From Heloderma charlesbogerti (Eukaryota; Chordata; Lepidosauria; Squamata; Helodermatidae), in the NCBI GenBank assembly GCA_026122225.1, contig JANEZZ010003061.1, positions 434,001 to 498,000 on the forward strand: a stretch of 64,000 bases of DNA. The letters are read 5' to 3'. Below are positions 9,381 to 20,698 of this stretch, piece after piece. The notes under the pieces were generated by a model. The model ran no database searches. It was not told the DNA's origin and worked only from the letters and a program-made list of their open reading frames with translations. A program made the position numbers and the translations under genes. Numbering within the stretch: position 1 is the stretch's first letter; every line of letters begins with the position of its first letter.

Positions 9381-9519
9381 CTTATCCAACCTGGTGTCCT
9401 CGAAATGTGTTAGTTCAGAGCTCCCATCATCCCCAGCAAGCACAGCAAATGGCATTGATGGCTGGGAATGGTGGGAGTTACAGTCCAACACACCTGGGGG
9501 GCACTAGGTTAGGGAGGGT
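9381..9519. mobile_element. Family F palindromic MITE, copy F2
   Basis: TTATCCAACCTGGTGTCCTC at the left is mirrored by GGGGCACTAGGTTAGGGA at the right; the interior AGAGCTCCCATCATCCCCAG mirrors CTGGGAATGGTGGGAGTTA. No clear target duplication. Confidence 0.6.
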
Positions 9520-9674
9520 AATATTGGGGACTACATCCAAACACTAACAAAACATTGACAGTGATTGTCTCCTACACATAGGTATATACTATACAATTCG
9601 CTACTTGGATTACTAAGCAGTTGCTTTAAACTTAATAGTAAGTGCTTAATAATCCAGGTAGCAAATAACCTTTA

Positions 9675-11569
9675 TTTGTTCCAAGTGGTCCAGAGCCTGG
9701 TCGGTCCTGTGACTCCGGAACCACTGGAACATTCTAAGGCCTCCTGTGAGGCCTTGGCAAGGCACTTTGCAGATAAAATTGATCAGCTTAGGTGTGTTAC
9801 TCTGCATGCTGTGGATACAGTTAGTGAGCAAGAGGCGGCCTGTGGCAAACCGGTTTTGTGGGATCGGTTCCAGCTTCTTCCTCCTGATGAAGTGGACAAG
9901 GTGCTTTCATCTGTACGGCCGACCACCAGCTTACTTGATCCTTGCCCATCTTGGCTCATTATGGGCTGCAGAAAGAGACTGGGTGAGGGGATCAGGGCGG
10001 TGGTGAATGCCTCCCTTGAGGAGGGAGTGATGCCATCAGCCTTCAAGGAGGCAGTGATAAGACCGCTCTTAAAGAAGCCCTCCTTGGATCCTCAAGTTCT
10101 GCACAACGTTCGCCCAGTCTCAAATCTGCCATTTTTGGGCAAGGTGATTGAGCGGGTGGTGGCGGTGCAGTTGAAGGCACACTTGGAAGAAACTGATTAT
10201 CTAGACCCATTTCAGTCGGGCTTCAGGCCTGGGCATGGGATAGAAATGGCCTTGGTCGCCTTGGTAGATGATATGAGGAGGGCTCTGGATAGGGGTGAAT
10301 GCTCCTTCCTTGTTCTCCTCGACCTCTCAGCGGCTTTCGATACCGTTGACCACGGTATCCTCCTGGACCGCCTGGAGGGGTTGGGCATTGGAGACACCGT
10401 ATTGCGGTGGTTCCAGTCCTTCCTCTCCGGCAGGTACCAGAGGGTAGCACTGGGAGAGGAGGTTTCGGACCCGTGGCCACTTGTGGGGTGCCACAGGGTT
10501 CCATCCTCTCCCCGATGCTATTTAACATCCATGTGAAGCCGCTGGGGGCTATCATCAGGAGGTTTGGGGTGCAGTGTCATCAATATGCGGATGACACGCA
10601 GCTCTACCTCTCATTCAAATCTTCACCAAGGTTGGCTGTAGAATCCCTGTCCAAATGTCTGGAGATGGTGAGTGGCTGGATGGGGAGGAATAAGCTGAAG
10701 CTGAACCCTGACAAGACTGAGGTACTTTTGGTGGGAGACAAGAGGAGGCTGGGGGATGTTGACCTGGTGTTGAATGGGGTATGGCTACCCTTGAAGGACC
10801 AGGTCCGCAGCCTGGGGGTCATTTTGGACTCCCAGCTGTCCATGGAGGCTCAGGTGTCAGCTGTGAGCCGGACAGCGCTGTATCAACTCCATCTGATACG
10901 GCGGCTGCGCCCCTTCCTTCCCGACCATTTGCTCCCATCAGTAGTACATGCCCTGGTCTCCTCTCGTTTAGACTACTGTAATGCGCTCTACGTGGGGTTA
11001 CCCTTGAAGACAGTTCGGAAACTGCAGCTGGTACAGAACGCGGCGGCTCGCCTGATTAAAGGCAGCCGCCGGCGAGATCACATCACTCCAGTGCTGAAGG
11101 AGTTGCACTGGTTACCAGTTGTTTTCCAGGCCAAATTCAAGGTGTTGGTTTTGACCTTTAAAACCCTATATGGTTCCGGCCCAGCCTATCTCAAGGAGCG
11201 CCTCCAGCAGCACCAGACAGGCCGCTGAACAAGATCAGCCTCGGATGGCCTTCCCTCTGTCCCATCAGCCAGGATAGCTAGACTGGTGGGGATGAGGGAG
11301 AGGCCTTTTCTGTGGTGGCCCCCACTCTGTGGAACTCCCTCCCTAGAGAACTCCATCATGCCCCCTCTTTAATGAACTTCCGTCATGCATTAAAAACGTG
11401 GTTGTTCAGGCAGGCATTTGGGGTGGGTTAGGGTATTTTAGAAAATGTTTTTATTGTAGAATTTTATTGTTTTAAACTGTTTTATTGTATGTTGTACATC
11501 GCCCAGAGTGGCTGGGTGACCAGCCAGATGGGCGATTAATAAATGTAATAATAAATAAAATAAATAAAA
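9675..11569 (+). mobile_element. L2-like LINE, 5'-truncated
   Basis: The element begins within the region between endonuclease and reverse transcriptase, carries most of the RT domain and C-terminal region, and ends with a 3' UTR containing GCCCAGAGTGGCTGGGTGAC...AGATGGGCGATTAATAAATG and an AATAA-type tail, a typical L2 end. AACCTTTA (9667-9674) and AACCTTCA (11570-11577) flank it, a possible 8-bp target duplication with one mismatch. Confidence 0.8.
9690..11228 (+). pseudogene. L2-like LINE reverse transcriptase, broken by one frameshift
   Basis: The protein would copy LINE RNA into DNA at a nicked target. The first frame (to 10536) shows, in order, the RT motifs NVRPVSNLPFLGKVIE, FQSGFRPGHG and [12 protein letters not shown]. 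The next frame (10407-11228, 273 codons) shows [14 protein letters not shown] at residues 27-40, the catalytic YADD at 60-63, [12 protein letters not shown], and LGVILDS. The two frames meet around 10480-10495, where a single indel has shifted the reading frame; otherwise the catalytic residues are intact. The endonuclease is absent. CR1 clade relatives are the alternative, but the 3' end and [10 protein letters not shown] favour L2. Confidence 0.8.
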
Positions 11570-11577
11570 AACCTTCA

Positions 11578-12800
11578 ACTAAGCCTTGAGGGAACGTTAC
11601 AGTGTAGTAACTAAAAGTAACACTCTAAAGAGATATAATATTTTCCTTTAAACATCAACAGGACTAACAAAGCGTTTAGTATCTTCCATTGAAAGTTAAT
11701 TATTTGGCAGGGTGGACAAGTTTGGACTTCTCATCTCTATGCATAAGGTCAAGCGTAACATGATATCACATGTATGAGTCAGAATATATTGGCTGAATAC
11801 TGTAAAGTTTAATATTAGCTTTGTTGGACTTTTAAGAATGCACTTTATTTAATTCTGCAGATTATTTCTGTTTACTATAACCTCTGGAGATAATTCTTGC
11901 AACTACTGCTCCTGCTGTAATTTTTTAATTTCTGATGTCATTTTGATACTGGTTTTGGTGTTAAGTCTTCTGAAGTTTTATTCTAGTGTTATTGTTTCCA
12001 CTGGCTGCTTTGAGACTTTTTTGTGGAACTAAAAAGCAGGATACAAACTGAATCAATAGTGATTACTTCAGAATAATCTAATTAGATACTTTCATATCTC
12101 CTGAAATCGTTGATTCTTATAGCTGTTTCCTTTTGTTTGCTTTTGCACAGTCCAAAGCACTTCTACAGGGATATTTTCCTGAATTGGGCCCTGATTTATA
12201 GCATATGTTGCTCAACTGTTTTTGACAGCTGGTGTTAATCTCCATTCAGTGGAATTCATGTTTCAGCTCAAGAGGCCTATGAAAACTCAGTCCCTGGGTT
12301 CAATTCTCAGGTTACAACTCACTGACAAGTATATGTCACTGTGCTGGCTGCATCTCAACATTTTAAAGCAATTATATCTCTTTCATTCACATACACTCAA
12401 TATCATCTCTTACTTGATTTTGCTGTGTTTTAGCTTGGACTATGAGTATGAATATTTTGAAAAATGGAAAATTGGTTGACCTAAAAATAATAGCTGGGGT
12501 GGGATGGGGGAGTTTATGAGATCAGCTGATGAAGGTCCTGATCCAAATGTGCACTTAAGCACGTTTTTAGTTGTAAGCATGTAACTAATCATATGAAGTT
12601 AACTGAGGAAAAAATAATAATCAAATGCTGGAGTTTATTCCCAAACTTGGTCAGATCAGGGCAAAGCATAATACACTGAACATTGTGTAACTACGTCTAA
12701 CTTCTCTCTCTAAAATGTAGCACTTTGCATTCCTTTATATAGCATGTTGTATATGTTCAAAGCATTTCAGATGCATTATCTCAGACAGTAATCCTGACAG
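11578..12800. other. No recognisable feature
   Basis: AT-rich DNA without a recognisable gene or repeat; the open frame at 12222-12479 has no recognisable domain. Confidence 0.45.
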
Positions 12801-12805
12801 CCTTT

Positions 12806-12876
12806 CCCAGAGACCTGGTGCCCTCCAGATGTGTTGGACTGCAGCTCCCATCATTCCCAGCCTGCATGGCCAGTGA
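12806..12876. mobile_element. Family F fragment (one arm)
   Basis: CCTGGTGCCCTCCAGATGTG and GCAGCTCCCATCATTCCCAG are the left arm of an F palindrome; the right arm is missing. Confidence 0.5.
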
Positions 12877-12879
12877 TGT

Positions 12880-13240
12880 GTGGTGGGACGTGTTGTGGTT
12901 ATGCACATCAGTGAGGGGAAGATGTGGCCAGCCAGTGACCTGGTTCACGTGATCACCACAGCCCACCATGGGTTTTAAAGCCATGGTGGGCTGTGCTGCG
13001 TGCCAGGTGGTTTTTGAATATTCAAGCTACGGACAGGACTTGTCATGTTGTCTGAGGGTTAACAACCCTCACATAACCCTAGAACAAACATGAGTAATGT
13101 GAGGATTGTTTAACCCTCAAACAAGCCCCACTGCCCAGATTCAGATGACACAACAACGCATGGCTGTGGCTTGAGTATCCATAATGGCCGCTGCACACAC
13201 CACAGCTCACCGTGGCTTAAATAAACCACGGTGGGTTATT
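12880..13240. repeat. Inverted-repeat cluster, probable MITE (family I)
   Basis: Two nested hairpins are visible: CAGCCCACCATGG/CCATGGTGGGCTG (12957-12990) and AGGGTTAACAACCCTCACAT mirrored by ATGTGAGGATTGTTTAACCCT-like sequence (13056-13120). The right end CACGGTGGGTTATTTT may mirror AAACCACGG. The family is unknown and the ends are not resolved. Confidence 0.45.
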
Positions 13241-13242
13241 TT

Positions 13243-14488
13243 GATTTGTCAAAAACAAGTCCTGCCAGACAAATCTGATCTCATTTTTTGATCAAGTAAC
13301 CTCCTTTGTAGACCGTGGGAATGCTGTAGACATCATATACCTCGATTTCAGCAAAGCTTTCGACAAAGTGCCCCATGATATCCTGATGAGCAAACTAGCT
13401 CAAAGTGGGCTAGATGAAACAACGATCCGGTGGATCCATGGTTGGCTACAGAATCGGACTCCAAGAGTGCTTATCAATGGGACCTTCTCAAACTGGGGAG
13501 AGGTAACAAGTGGGGTACTGCAGGGCTCAGTCCTGGGCCCAGTGCTCTTCAACATTTTTATTAATGACTTGGAGGAGGAGGTGCAGGGAATGCTGATCAA
13601 ATTTGCAGATGACACAAAATTGGGTGGGATAGCTAATACTTTGGAAGACAGAAACAAAATTCAAAGTGATCTGGATAGACTGGAGCGCTGGGCAGAAAAC
13701 AACAGAATGACATTGAATAGGGATAAATGCCAAGTTCTGCACCTAGGAAAAAGAAACCAAATACACAGTTACAAGATGGGGGATACGTGGCTCAACAACA
13801 CTGCAAGCGAGAAAGATCTTGGAATTGTTGTCGATCACAAGATGAATATGAGCCAACAATGTAATGTGGCTGCAAAAAAGGCCAATGCTTTTTTGGGTTG
13901 CATTAATAGAAGCATAGCTTCCAAATCCTGGGAAGTACTAGTTCCCCTCTACTCAGCACTGGTTAGGCCTCATCTGGAGTACTGTGTCCAGTTCTGGGCA
14001 CCACACTTTAAGAAGGATGCAGACAAACTGGAGAGGGTTCAGAGAGGGCAACAAAGATGATCAGAGGACTGGAAACAAAGCCCTATGAAGAAAGACTGAA
14101 AGAACTGGGCATGTTTAGCCTTGAGAAGAGAAGACTGAGGGGAGATATGATAGCACTCTTCAAGTACTTGAAAGGTTGTCACAGAGAAGAAGGCCAGGAT
14201 CTCTTCTTGATCATCCCAGAGTGCAGGACACGGAAGAATGGGCTCAAGTGACAGGAAGCGAGATTCCAGCTGAAATTCAGGAAAAATTTCCTGACTGTTA
14301 GAGCAATATGACAATAGAACCAATGACCTAGGGAGGTGGTGGGCTCTCCCACACTGGAGGCGTTCAAGAAGAGGCTGGACAGCCATCTGTCGGGGATGCT
14401 CTGACTTGGATTCTTGCATTGAGCAGGGGGTTGGACTCGATGGCCTTGTAGGCCCCTTCCAACTCTACTATTCTATGATTCTATGATC
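13243..14488 (+). mobile_element. CR1 LINE, 5'-truncated
   Basis: The copy starts within the RT-coding part and runs to the canonical CR1 end, with GGACTCGATGGCCTTGTAGG followed by the short terminal repeat ATTCTATGATTCTATGAT. CR1 elements lack poly(A) and end in such 8-bp repeats. It begins immediately after family I sequence. Confidence 0.88.
13255..14251 (+). pseudogene. CR1 reverse transcriptase, C-terminal part, frameshifted
   Basis: The frame contains IIYLDFSKAFDKVPHD (RT palm motif A) before position 13380, then WLQNRTPRVLINGTFSNW, GVLQGSVLGPVLFNIFIND and the catalytic FADD (about 79 residues after the VPHD). The usual Pro of G-V-P-Q-G is Leu. It stops after RVQRG at 14058; the conserved C-terminal part ([30 protein letters not shown]) resumes in another frame from 14057, showing a single-base indel. 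The first part of RT and the endonuclease are missing, so the copy is dead. Confidence 0.85.
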
Positions 14489-14604
14489 ATGCACACTGGG
14501 TCAGTGTGACTACCCCATCATATATGCTTTCAAGTCGGGGGGGGGGAGCAGTGTCATGTCTATTTCCTTGCAATGAAAATATTTTTTCACTTTCAAACCT
14601 GCCC

Positions 14605-14772
14605 TTCCTTGATGGAGCTGAGGGTGACATATATGTTCATTCCCCCTCCTCACGTTTTATCCTTACAACAACCCCTTGAGGAAGGTTAGGCTGCAAGATG
14701 GTGCTTGATTGGCCCACAGTCACTAGGTGAGTTCCATGGGGAATGGGAATTTGAACCAAGTTCTAGTCCAGC
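14605..14772 (-). mobile_element. tRNA-derived SINE, degraded
   Basis: Contains TCCTTACAACAACCCCTTGA, GGCCCACAGTCACTAGGTGA and GAATTTGAACCAAGTTCTAG, the inverted tRNA-like head (box B region). It matches the SINE at 14885-15116 but is more diverged. Confidence 0.65.
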
Positions 14773-15187
14773 CAGTAGAGGCTGGCAGCTCCAATGTCAG
14801 TGGGGCAGTAAATCCACTCTGGGTTTCTGTCAGAACCGGTCAGAATTCTAAAGTCAGAACATTTCACCTTGAATTTTGTTTGTTCATTGCATTTATATCC
14901 CGCCTTTTTTCCTCTTGCGAGGAACCCAGGGCGGCTTACATTAGCCTCCTCCTCTCCATTTGATCCTCACAACAACAACCCTGTGAGGTAAGTTGGGCTA
15001 AGAGTCTGTGACTGGCCCAAAGTCACCCAGTGAACTGCCATGGCCGAGTGGGGACTAGAACCCGGATCTCCTGACTACCAGCCCCACACTCTAGCCAATA
15101 CACCACACTGGCTCTCCTTTATAGCTCCTTTAGAGTTCTGACTGATTCTGACTGAAACCTGAAGCGGATTCACTGCCCCACTGACAG
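14773..15187. mobile_element. Family C hAT-like MITE, copy C1, split by a SINE
   Basis: CAGTAGAGGCTGGCAGCTCC begins an arm that reads into TCAGTGGGGCAGTAAATCCA; the mirrored arm (GATTCACTGCCCCACTGACA) lies at 15167-15187. A SINE separates the arms (14885-15116). The last ~20 bases of the right terminus are missing. Confidence 0.65.
14885..15116 (-). mobile_element. tRNA-derived SINE (squamate type), near full length
   Basis: Read on the minus strand it begins GAGAGCCAGTGTGGTGTATT (box A region), continues through CGGGTTCTAGTCC (box B), then a body ending in CTCACAGGGTTGTTGTTGTG and GCCGCCCTGGGTTCCTCGCA, close to L2-type 3' ends. Such SINEs are transcribed by RNA polymerase III and copied by a partner LINE; the end suggests an L2-like partner. 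It inserted into the loop of C1. Confidence 0.75.
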
Positions 15188-15716
15188 CCCTCAACCCCCT
15201 GATTACTACACCAGGGGATGATTTCTGCAGCTACTAGATGTTGTTTGGCCTACTCTCTAAGAAATTGCCTAGTCCCATCATCATCACCATCACATCATTG
15301 GGAAATAAATACATCAGCTCAGTTTAGCTTTATATTAAGAAATCCTTTGTTTTGTCTTAAAGTCAAAGTATATGTTTAATAAAAGCCCAGCAGTAAAACT
15401 TGCAGGGTTGTATCCACTGGTGTCACTCCACTAAAGTTTCTGTTGTTTGCAGAAGCCCCATTTTTAGTCTGGCACAAGCGTCAAATCCAATCCTGTGGTT
15501 CCACTTGCACAAGCACTTTCACAACCCATTACGGCTTCATTACGCGACACACTGCTTGTGCTGATTGTGTGACTGGTTCCACTAGTGCTCACAGAACAAA
15601 CAAGCACTAGTGCTGGTATGGGGAACCTCCCTAACCAGCCCACCAGCTTCTTCTCCAGGCCCTAGCCCCTCTCTCAACAGGGAAAAGCTCTTCTCACTGA
15701 CCAGCAGCTAATCGGA
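15188..15716. other. No recognisable gene
   Basis: No coding or RNA feature. CAGGGAAAAGCTCTTCTCACTG (about 15679) resembles the sequence on the other side of FB3 and at 22790-22830, suggesting FB3 inserted in an older repeat. Confidence 0.35.
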
Positions 15717-15724
15717 GAGAAGAG

Positions 15725-16320
15725 TAGGGGTGTCAGAGAATTCCGCCACAGATCTCAGTGAAGCCAAATGCCAGTGCATTCGGCCCCCCAAAATCCATGG
15801 CAGAATGAAGCCCCCCACCCCACCACCCCATGAAAGGCATACGAAATGGAGCACTTACCTGGCGCCATTCGCGCTGCTTTGCTTTGACGCAGCCGCCATT
15901 CGCTTCCCCATTTAGGCCGTGATAGGCTACGTAAATATGTAGCCTATCATGGCTAACGCAGGGATGCCATTTGCGTCCCTGCAGAGGCCGTGATAGGCTA
16001 CGTAAGTATTTACGTAGCCTATCATGGCAAAAAAAGGGAACGCAAATGGCGGCCACTGTAGCCGCCGCCATTTGCATTCCTGTCGTGTGTTTTTTTGCTG
16101 TGATAGGCTACGTAAATATTTACGTAGCCTATCATGGCCAAAAACATGAACACAAATGGCGGCCGCTGTAGCCACCGCCATTTGCGTCTGCAGGCTCCAG
16201 TCGCCTGCGAATGCACCTGGCCGGCAACTCTGCAGAGTTGCCGCAGAGTGGAGCTGGCCAGGTTAGGATTGCACCGCAAATCACCCCTGCGGAAAGGTAA
16301 GTGACTTTCGTACATCCCTA
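15725..16320 (+). mobile_element. FB element, copy FB3
   Basis: Starts TAGGGGTGTCAGAGAATTCC, ends GACTTTCGTACATCCCTA. The flanks GAGAAGAG (15717-15724) and GAAAAGAG (16321-16328) are an 8-bp duplication with one mismatch. The core (15916-16185) again alternates type-1 palindromes (axes near 15935, 16009, 16116) with type-2 palindromes around GCAAATGGCGGC/GCCGCCATTTGC. The tail shares CGGAGCTGGCCAGG-like and AAGGTAAGTGACTT-like sequence with FB2 and FB1. Confidence 0.8.
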
Positions 16321-16679
16321 GAAAAGAGCTGTGTCTGCCGAACACTGGAAAAGTCTCCCTTTCTCAGTGCTCCAGATTGGAGATAAGAGCTTTTCCCTGC
16401 CAAGGAGAGCAGGTGGGGTCCAGGGAGGAATGATTCCTGAGTGATTCCATTCTGCTTGCTTGTGAGTAGACATAGAAAGTGTTGTTTGGTTTACTTGTGA
16501 GAAGACATGCTGCTCATGGTTATTTGTGTGTAGATTTGCAGAGCCTGGCATTTGGGATGTTATCTGAAATTGCTGCTGAGTGAATCAATCCATCTTACTT
16601 TTGAGTAGACATCCTGCTTACCCTTGAGTGGGTTTAAAATAGATAAGAAACCCATTTTGGACCCGCAGCCCTCAAGACC

Positions 16680-17150
16680 TTTCCCAATTGGAATTTGGCC
16701 ATACCTAAAGTACAGTGTGGCTTTATTGCTGTAACTGCATCTAAAATAAGACTGAAAATTATTATGGTAGATTACCAGGGAGAAGTATGTATGTGAAGTA
16801 TGACCTGAGTAATTATGAAGTGTCAGATATTTTTTTTACTATACAATGGGCCACAATCCAGCAAAACTACAGCACTTTTAAGTCTCACTGATATTAAAGG
16901 GAGAAATTTAAGCAAGCACTTAATTCTTTCGCTGAAAACAATTGATGTAAAAGTGCAATAGGAAGTTATGGGTGCAATCCTATGCATGTTTAGACATGTT
17001 GGCTGGGGATTGCAGGACTTTTTTTTGTCTAAACATCAATGGGATTGTGCCCTAATGTGTGCTTTTAATTTTTGCTGGATCGTGCCCTCTTCCTGCTTAC
17101 TTCTCAGTAGGCATGCAGAGATTTGTCCTGCTTACTTCTGAGTAGGCTTA
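16680..17150 (-). repeat. Repeat X, copy X2 (without FB insertions)
   Basis: This is the reverse complement of X1 minus its two FB insertions, and so preserves both pre-insertion sites: CCTACTGAGAAGTAAGCAGG for FB1 and TTTTGCTGGATTGTGG for FB2 (both read on the minus strand). It includes A6. Confidence 0.65.
16966..17055. mobile_element. Family A hairpin MITE, copy A6, internally deleted
   Basis: GGGTGCAATCCTATGCATG and its inverse CAATGGGATTGTGCCC are retained, but one inner arm is gone, leaving 90 bp. Flanks TTAT and CTAA. Confidence 0.7.
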
Positions 17151-17231
17151 AAATTGGTAACAATCACATGTGATGCCACCCAGGGCTATAATGCAGACCA
17201 TGAGACCTTTCTCAGATTGGAATTCAGACCA

Positions 17232-17637
17232 AGAACATCTCTACACAGCGTAAAATCTCTCATTTAAAATGGGGCTTTCTGTTTCCATTTTAAATGCAGG
17301 AACACAACAGACTCCTTTTACAAGTGCTTCCTTCCCCCCCCTTCCCCCTCCTTTTTCCCCGTATCTGAATCTTCCATATGTTTCGTTATCCAGCCGCTAG
17401 ATAGTGCCGCGGTCTAGCGCCTCTTATTGTGGGTTTTCCTCTTTTCATGGTGGGAACTCAAGTGGAACTCAAGCATTGCAATGTGATAGCTCATTATCTC
17501 TGATCTTTTAAAAAATGGAATAAAGGCCATTTAGTGCGGGAGATGCCCTGGAGGTTGGCAACGTCATCTAAGGGCCTGCAAACTTCCCTATGTGAGCAAT
17601 CTCAATAGCAGGATAAAAGCTCCATGTGGAGGAGCCC
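17232..17637. mobile_element. Family B MITE, copy B3
   Basis: Begins AACATCTCTACACAGCG, ends GCTCCATGTGGAGGAGCCC. The centre has CCGCTAGATAGT (17394-17405), a decayed form of the CTCF-like sequence (three mismatches from CCACTAGATGGC). No duplication can be read at the left end. Confidence 0.65.
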
Positions 17638-18180
17638 TGAAAAAGGCTCCTGAGCTCTGCACTAGCGGACAACGCCACCACTTTCCACTAGCATACAACC
17701 CATATAGGATATGTTATTAGTGAAAAAACATCAAAGTTGCCACTCGGTCTAGCCAGCTATAAAAGTAGTGATAGCTGAGTGGGAATACAACTATTCATCA
17801 AGTTTGTTAAAGGAGAAATAGTAATCAAAACCATTTTAGCATCAGTTCCCCTGATTGTTTGTCTCATGAATTGTTGGGCCAATGTCTCAGAGGAGGACAG
17901 TCATCTATCAGAACTCAAGATGAATAGAATCTAATCCCTTATGAGAGCTCACCATTTATTGGCCAATATAATTTTTAAAAATAACATAACAAGAAATAAT
18001 TTATTGACCATGTCTTCCCTATTCATGAAAGCCTGATAATTGGTCTTATTTTTAGAACACTTGTAATAGCAAGTATGTGCCTTACATGCAAATGCCCAAC
18101 AAGAAAATAATGTCCTTTTGAATGGGAGAATTGCTTCCTGGAGCTTTTAGGGATGATGCGTGGGCTTTAGCACAAAATAA
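17638..18180. other. No recognisable feature
   Basis: AT-rich, no gene or repeat recognised. Confidence 0.4.
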
Positions 18181-18800
18181 AATGAAGTTCCAGATTTGAC
18201 TACTGCAATGCACTGAACATGGGGCTACCTCTGAAGAGTACCCAGAAACTTGAGTTAGCACGAAATGCAGCTGCCAGGTGCTTAACCTGGTTCAGCTATC
18301 TGGATCACATCTCACCAGTTCTTACAACTACAATGGGTGCTAATTCATTTCCAGGCACAATTCAAAGTGCTAGTGATTACCTATACAGCCCTGAGTGGCT
18401 TGGGAACAAGGTACCTGATGCCTTCTGCCACGAAACTTTTCCTGGGCCTGGCTTTGTGTTTATAATCTGAGGTCATTTTCTGGGTCCCCCTGCTATCTGG
18501 GTTAGGCTACGGCTCAGAGAGAGGGCCTTTTGGGTTGTGGCACCCCTGTCTGTGCAGGGCTCTCCCCAAATAGGTTTGCCTCTTGCTAACTTTGCTATCA
18601 TTTCTATGCCATGGAAAGACCTTTTTATTTGCCTCGCCTTTTCCACATGTACTGTAAGGTAAGCTAGTCGCTAGTTTTGATTATGGTTCTGCTGTATTTT
18701 ATAGGTTTGTTTTAATGGCCACTGCTTTCTGCTGTTGTATATTTGTAGTGCTTCATTTATGTACAGTTTTATTGTTTTATTATATGCTGCTGCTGCCCTG
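18181..18800 (+). mobile_element. L2-like LINE relic, 3' part
   Basis: A degraded frame reads FDYCNALNMGLPLKSTQKLE...RNAAARCL...HISPVL, the conserved region downstream of RT in L2-like elements (compare 10970-11100). It is followed by a GCAGGGCTCTCCCC-like stretch and a TTTTATTGTTTTATTATATG 3' UTR. Several indels and stops. Confidence 0.65.
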
Positions 18801-18842
18801 AGAATTTACGGGGAGGGGGGCATTGGAAGTGTTTAAAGAAAC

Positions 18843-18962
18843 TTTTCCCAGCTTGGAGCACTTCAAATGTGTTGTACTGCAATTCCCATCATTCTCAGCC
18901 AGCATGGCCATTGATGGGAGTTGCACTCCAACAAATCTGGAGGGCACCAGGTTGTGGAAGGC
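18843..18962. mobile_element. Family F palindromic MITE, copy F4
   Basis: CAATTCCCATCATTCTCAGC and GATGGGAGTTGCACTCCAAC form the arms, with GGAGCACTTCAAATGTGTTG mirrored by CAAATCTGGAGGGCACCAGG. Confidence 0.6.
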
Positions 18963-18971
18963 TGATCTTAA

Positions 18972-18995
18972 ACACACACACACACACACACACAC
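18972..18995. repeat. (AC)n microsatellite
   Basis: About 12 uninterrupted AC units. Confidence 0.95.
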
Positions 18996-19597
18996 TGTGT
19001 CTGCACCCCAATTTCCAGTTGTTTGTTTCCTCCCCTATCTCTTCCCACGCTACAACGTATTAAACAACTATTACAGGGATCGTTCAGATTTGTAGCAGAG
19101 CAAAATGCTAAGCATAGAAACCATTTATATTTTACCATTTTACCTCAGCCCGTTGCAGCTCTCTATTCATGGGAAATGCATTTGCTTCATACCACAAGCA
19201 GAAGCTGCAGTGTTGAACTCAGCTGAGTGGTGGTGGCGGGGACATGGTTGAGCACTGAGGTACGGAGGTGTTGTATCTGAATTAATCAGATTGCCCTGTT
19301 CACACTGCAAGCAGCGCACAATCCATGAATGGAAGGGGGAAAGGTGGCTTTTCCTTGCAGGCTTCCATAAGCGTATTTATCCTGCTGGCAAACATACTTT
19401 TAAAAACCTGTAGGGGGGAACCACCTGTGGGAGTGGGAACATGATTGGGAGTCAAAGAGTGGCAGGGGAGGAAACCGCCTCTTCTCCACTCTAAATAATC
19501 CTTTTCCAGGGAAGCCGTTGTCAGAACTCCATAAGCTGTTGCACATTGGCTCATACTCCATTCCTAACAGATCCTCATCTGTGCTAACTCCTTACTC

Positions 19598-20230
19598 CAG
19601 GGTTAGGCAACATGTGGCCTGTGGCCCGTGGGCCCCTTGTGGTCCTTGGAGGCCACCTATGCAGCCTGCTGCAGGAGCCCAGCACCCCCTTTTCCCCCCT
19701 GCCTCCACTACACCGGGCGCACGAGGAGAGTCATCCCTGCATGCCTATTTCCCAGCAGAATTGGTCCCTTGCCAGCCTGCCAAACATCTGTTGGACAGGC
19801 TGATGGGAGCCTGATTCTGCTGGAAATCAGGTGTGCAATGATGTTTCCAAACAGCACCCAGAGTGCTAGCAAAGAGGGTGGACAAGGAGAGCACACACAC
19901 ACACACTTTCTTTCCCTGTTGGGAGGAGAGCAAGGTTAAAGCCTGTCCCTCCTCCCAGCGATCATGAGCAGGAGCTCCAGGATGTGGGGGAAGCTTTAAA
20001 CGTGCCCCCATCCCAGAGACCTGGATCAAGATCACTAGGAAGAGGGTGAGTTTAAACTGTCCCTCCTCACAGCGATCTGGAGCAGGATGTGTGTGCGTGT
20101 GTGTGTGTGTGTGTGTGTGGTGGGGGAGAGTACTTGTGCATATGTGTATGACTGTGGCCCTTACCCCATGTAATTCTCAGGGTACATTACCACATGTAAT
20201 TCTCTAGGCCATACATGTTGCCCCTCCCTG
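19598..20230. mobile_element. hAT-like non-autonomous element with 8-bp duplication
   Basis: The ends CAGGGTTAGGCAACATGTGG and ATACATGTTGCCCCTCCCTG are inverted. Flanks CCTTACTC (19590-19597) and CCTTACAT (20231-20238) agree in six of eight bases. The interior has two GATC...GGAGCAGGA units and a (GT)n run at 20088-20119. No transposase frame. Confidence 0.7.
20088..20119. repeat. (GT)n microsatellite
   Basis: About 15 GT units with one GC interruption, inside the hAT-like element. Confidence 0.95.
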
Positions 20231-20698
20231 CCTTACATGCTTGAGTGGAAGAGAATTCCACTATTTTTGCAGGTGATGTGATCAGCCTGCACACATACGA
20301 ACTTGTTCAAGAGGTTTGCAGCTCTACTTTCAAGGCTGTTCTCTCTGTTTCCCTGCCAACAGATGGATGTGGTAAGTGACCAAGAGAGGTGTGTCTGGCC
20401 CCTCCATTGCCTGCTTTTAGGTGGTCCTTGCAAACACTTTTATTCCAGCATGCATTTTTGAGACATGGCTTCCCTTGACAAGTGCTGCTTTTCTTTTCTT
20501 TTCTTCTTTTCTTTTCTTTTACCACACTTGACTATACTTTTATATTATTTGATATGCCATTTTTATTGTTTACTGTTGCAGATTGTGAGCTGCCTTGGGT
20601 ATATTTAGGTTCAGACAGGCAGCATAAATTATTGGGATAAGTAACACATAAATGGACTCACCAACAGAATTCAGTCTTGCTTGGGAGCCACCTGTTGG

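Noticed and set aside
19598..20035. Overlapping GC-rich frames of 60-100 codons
   Set aside because: They lie within a hAT-like non-autonomous element and have no domain.
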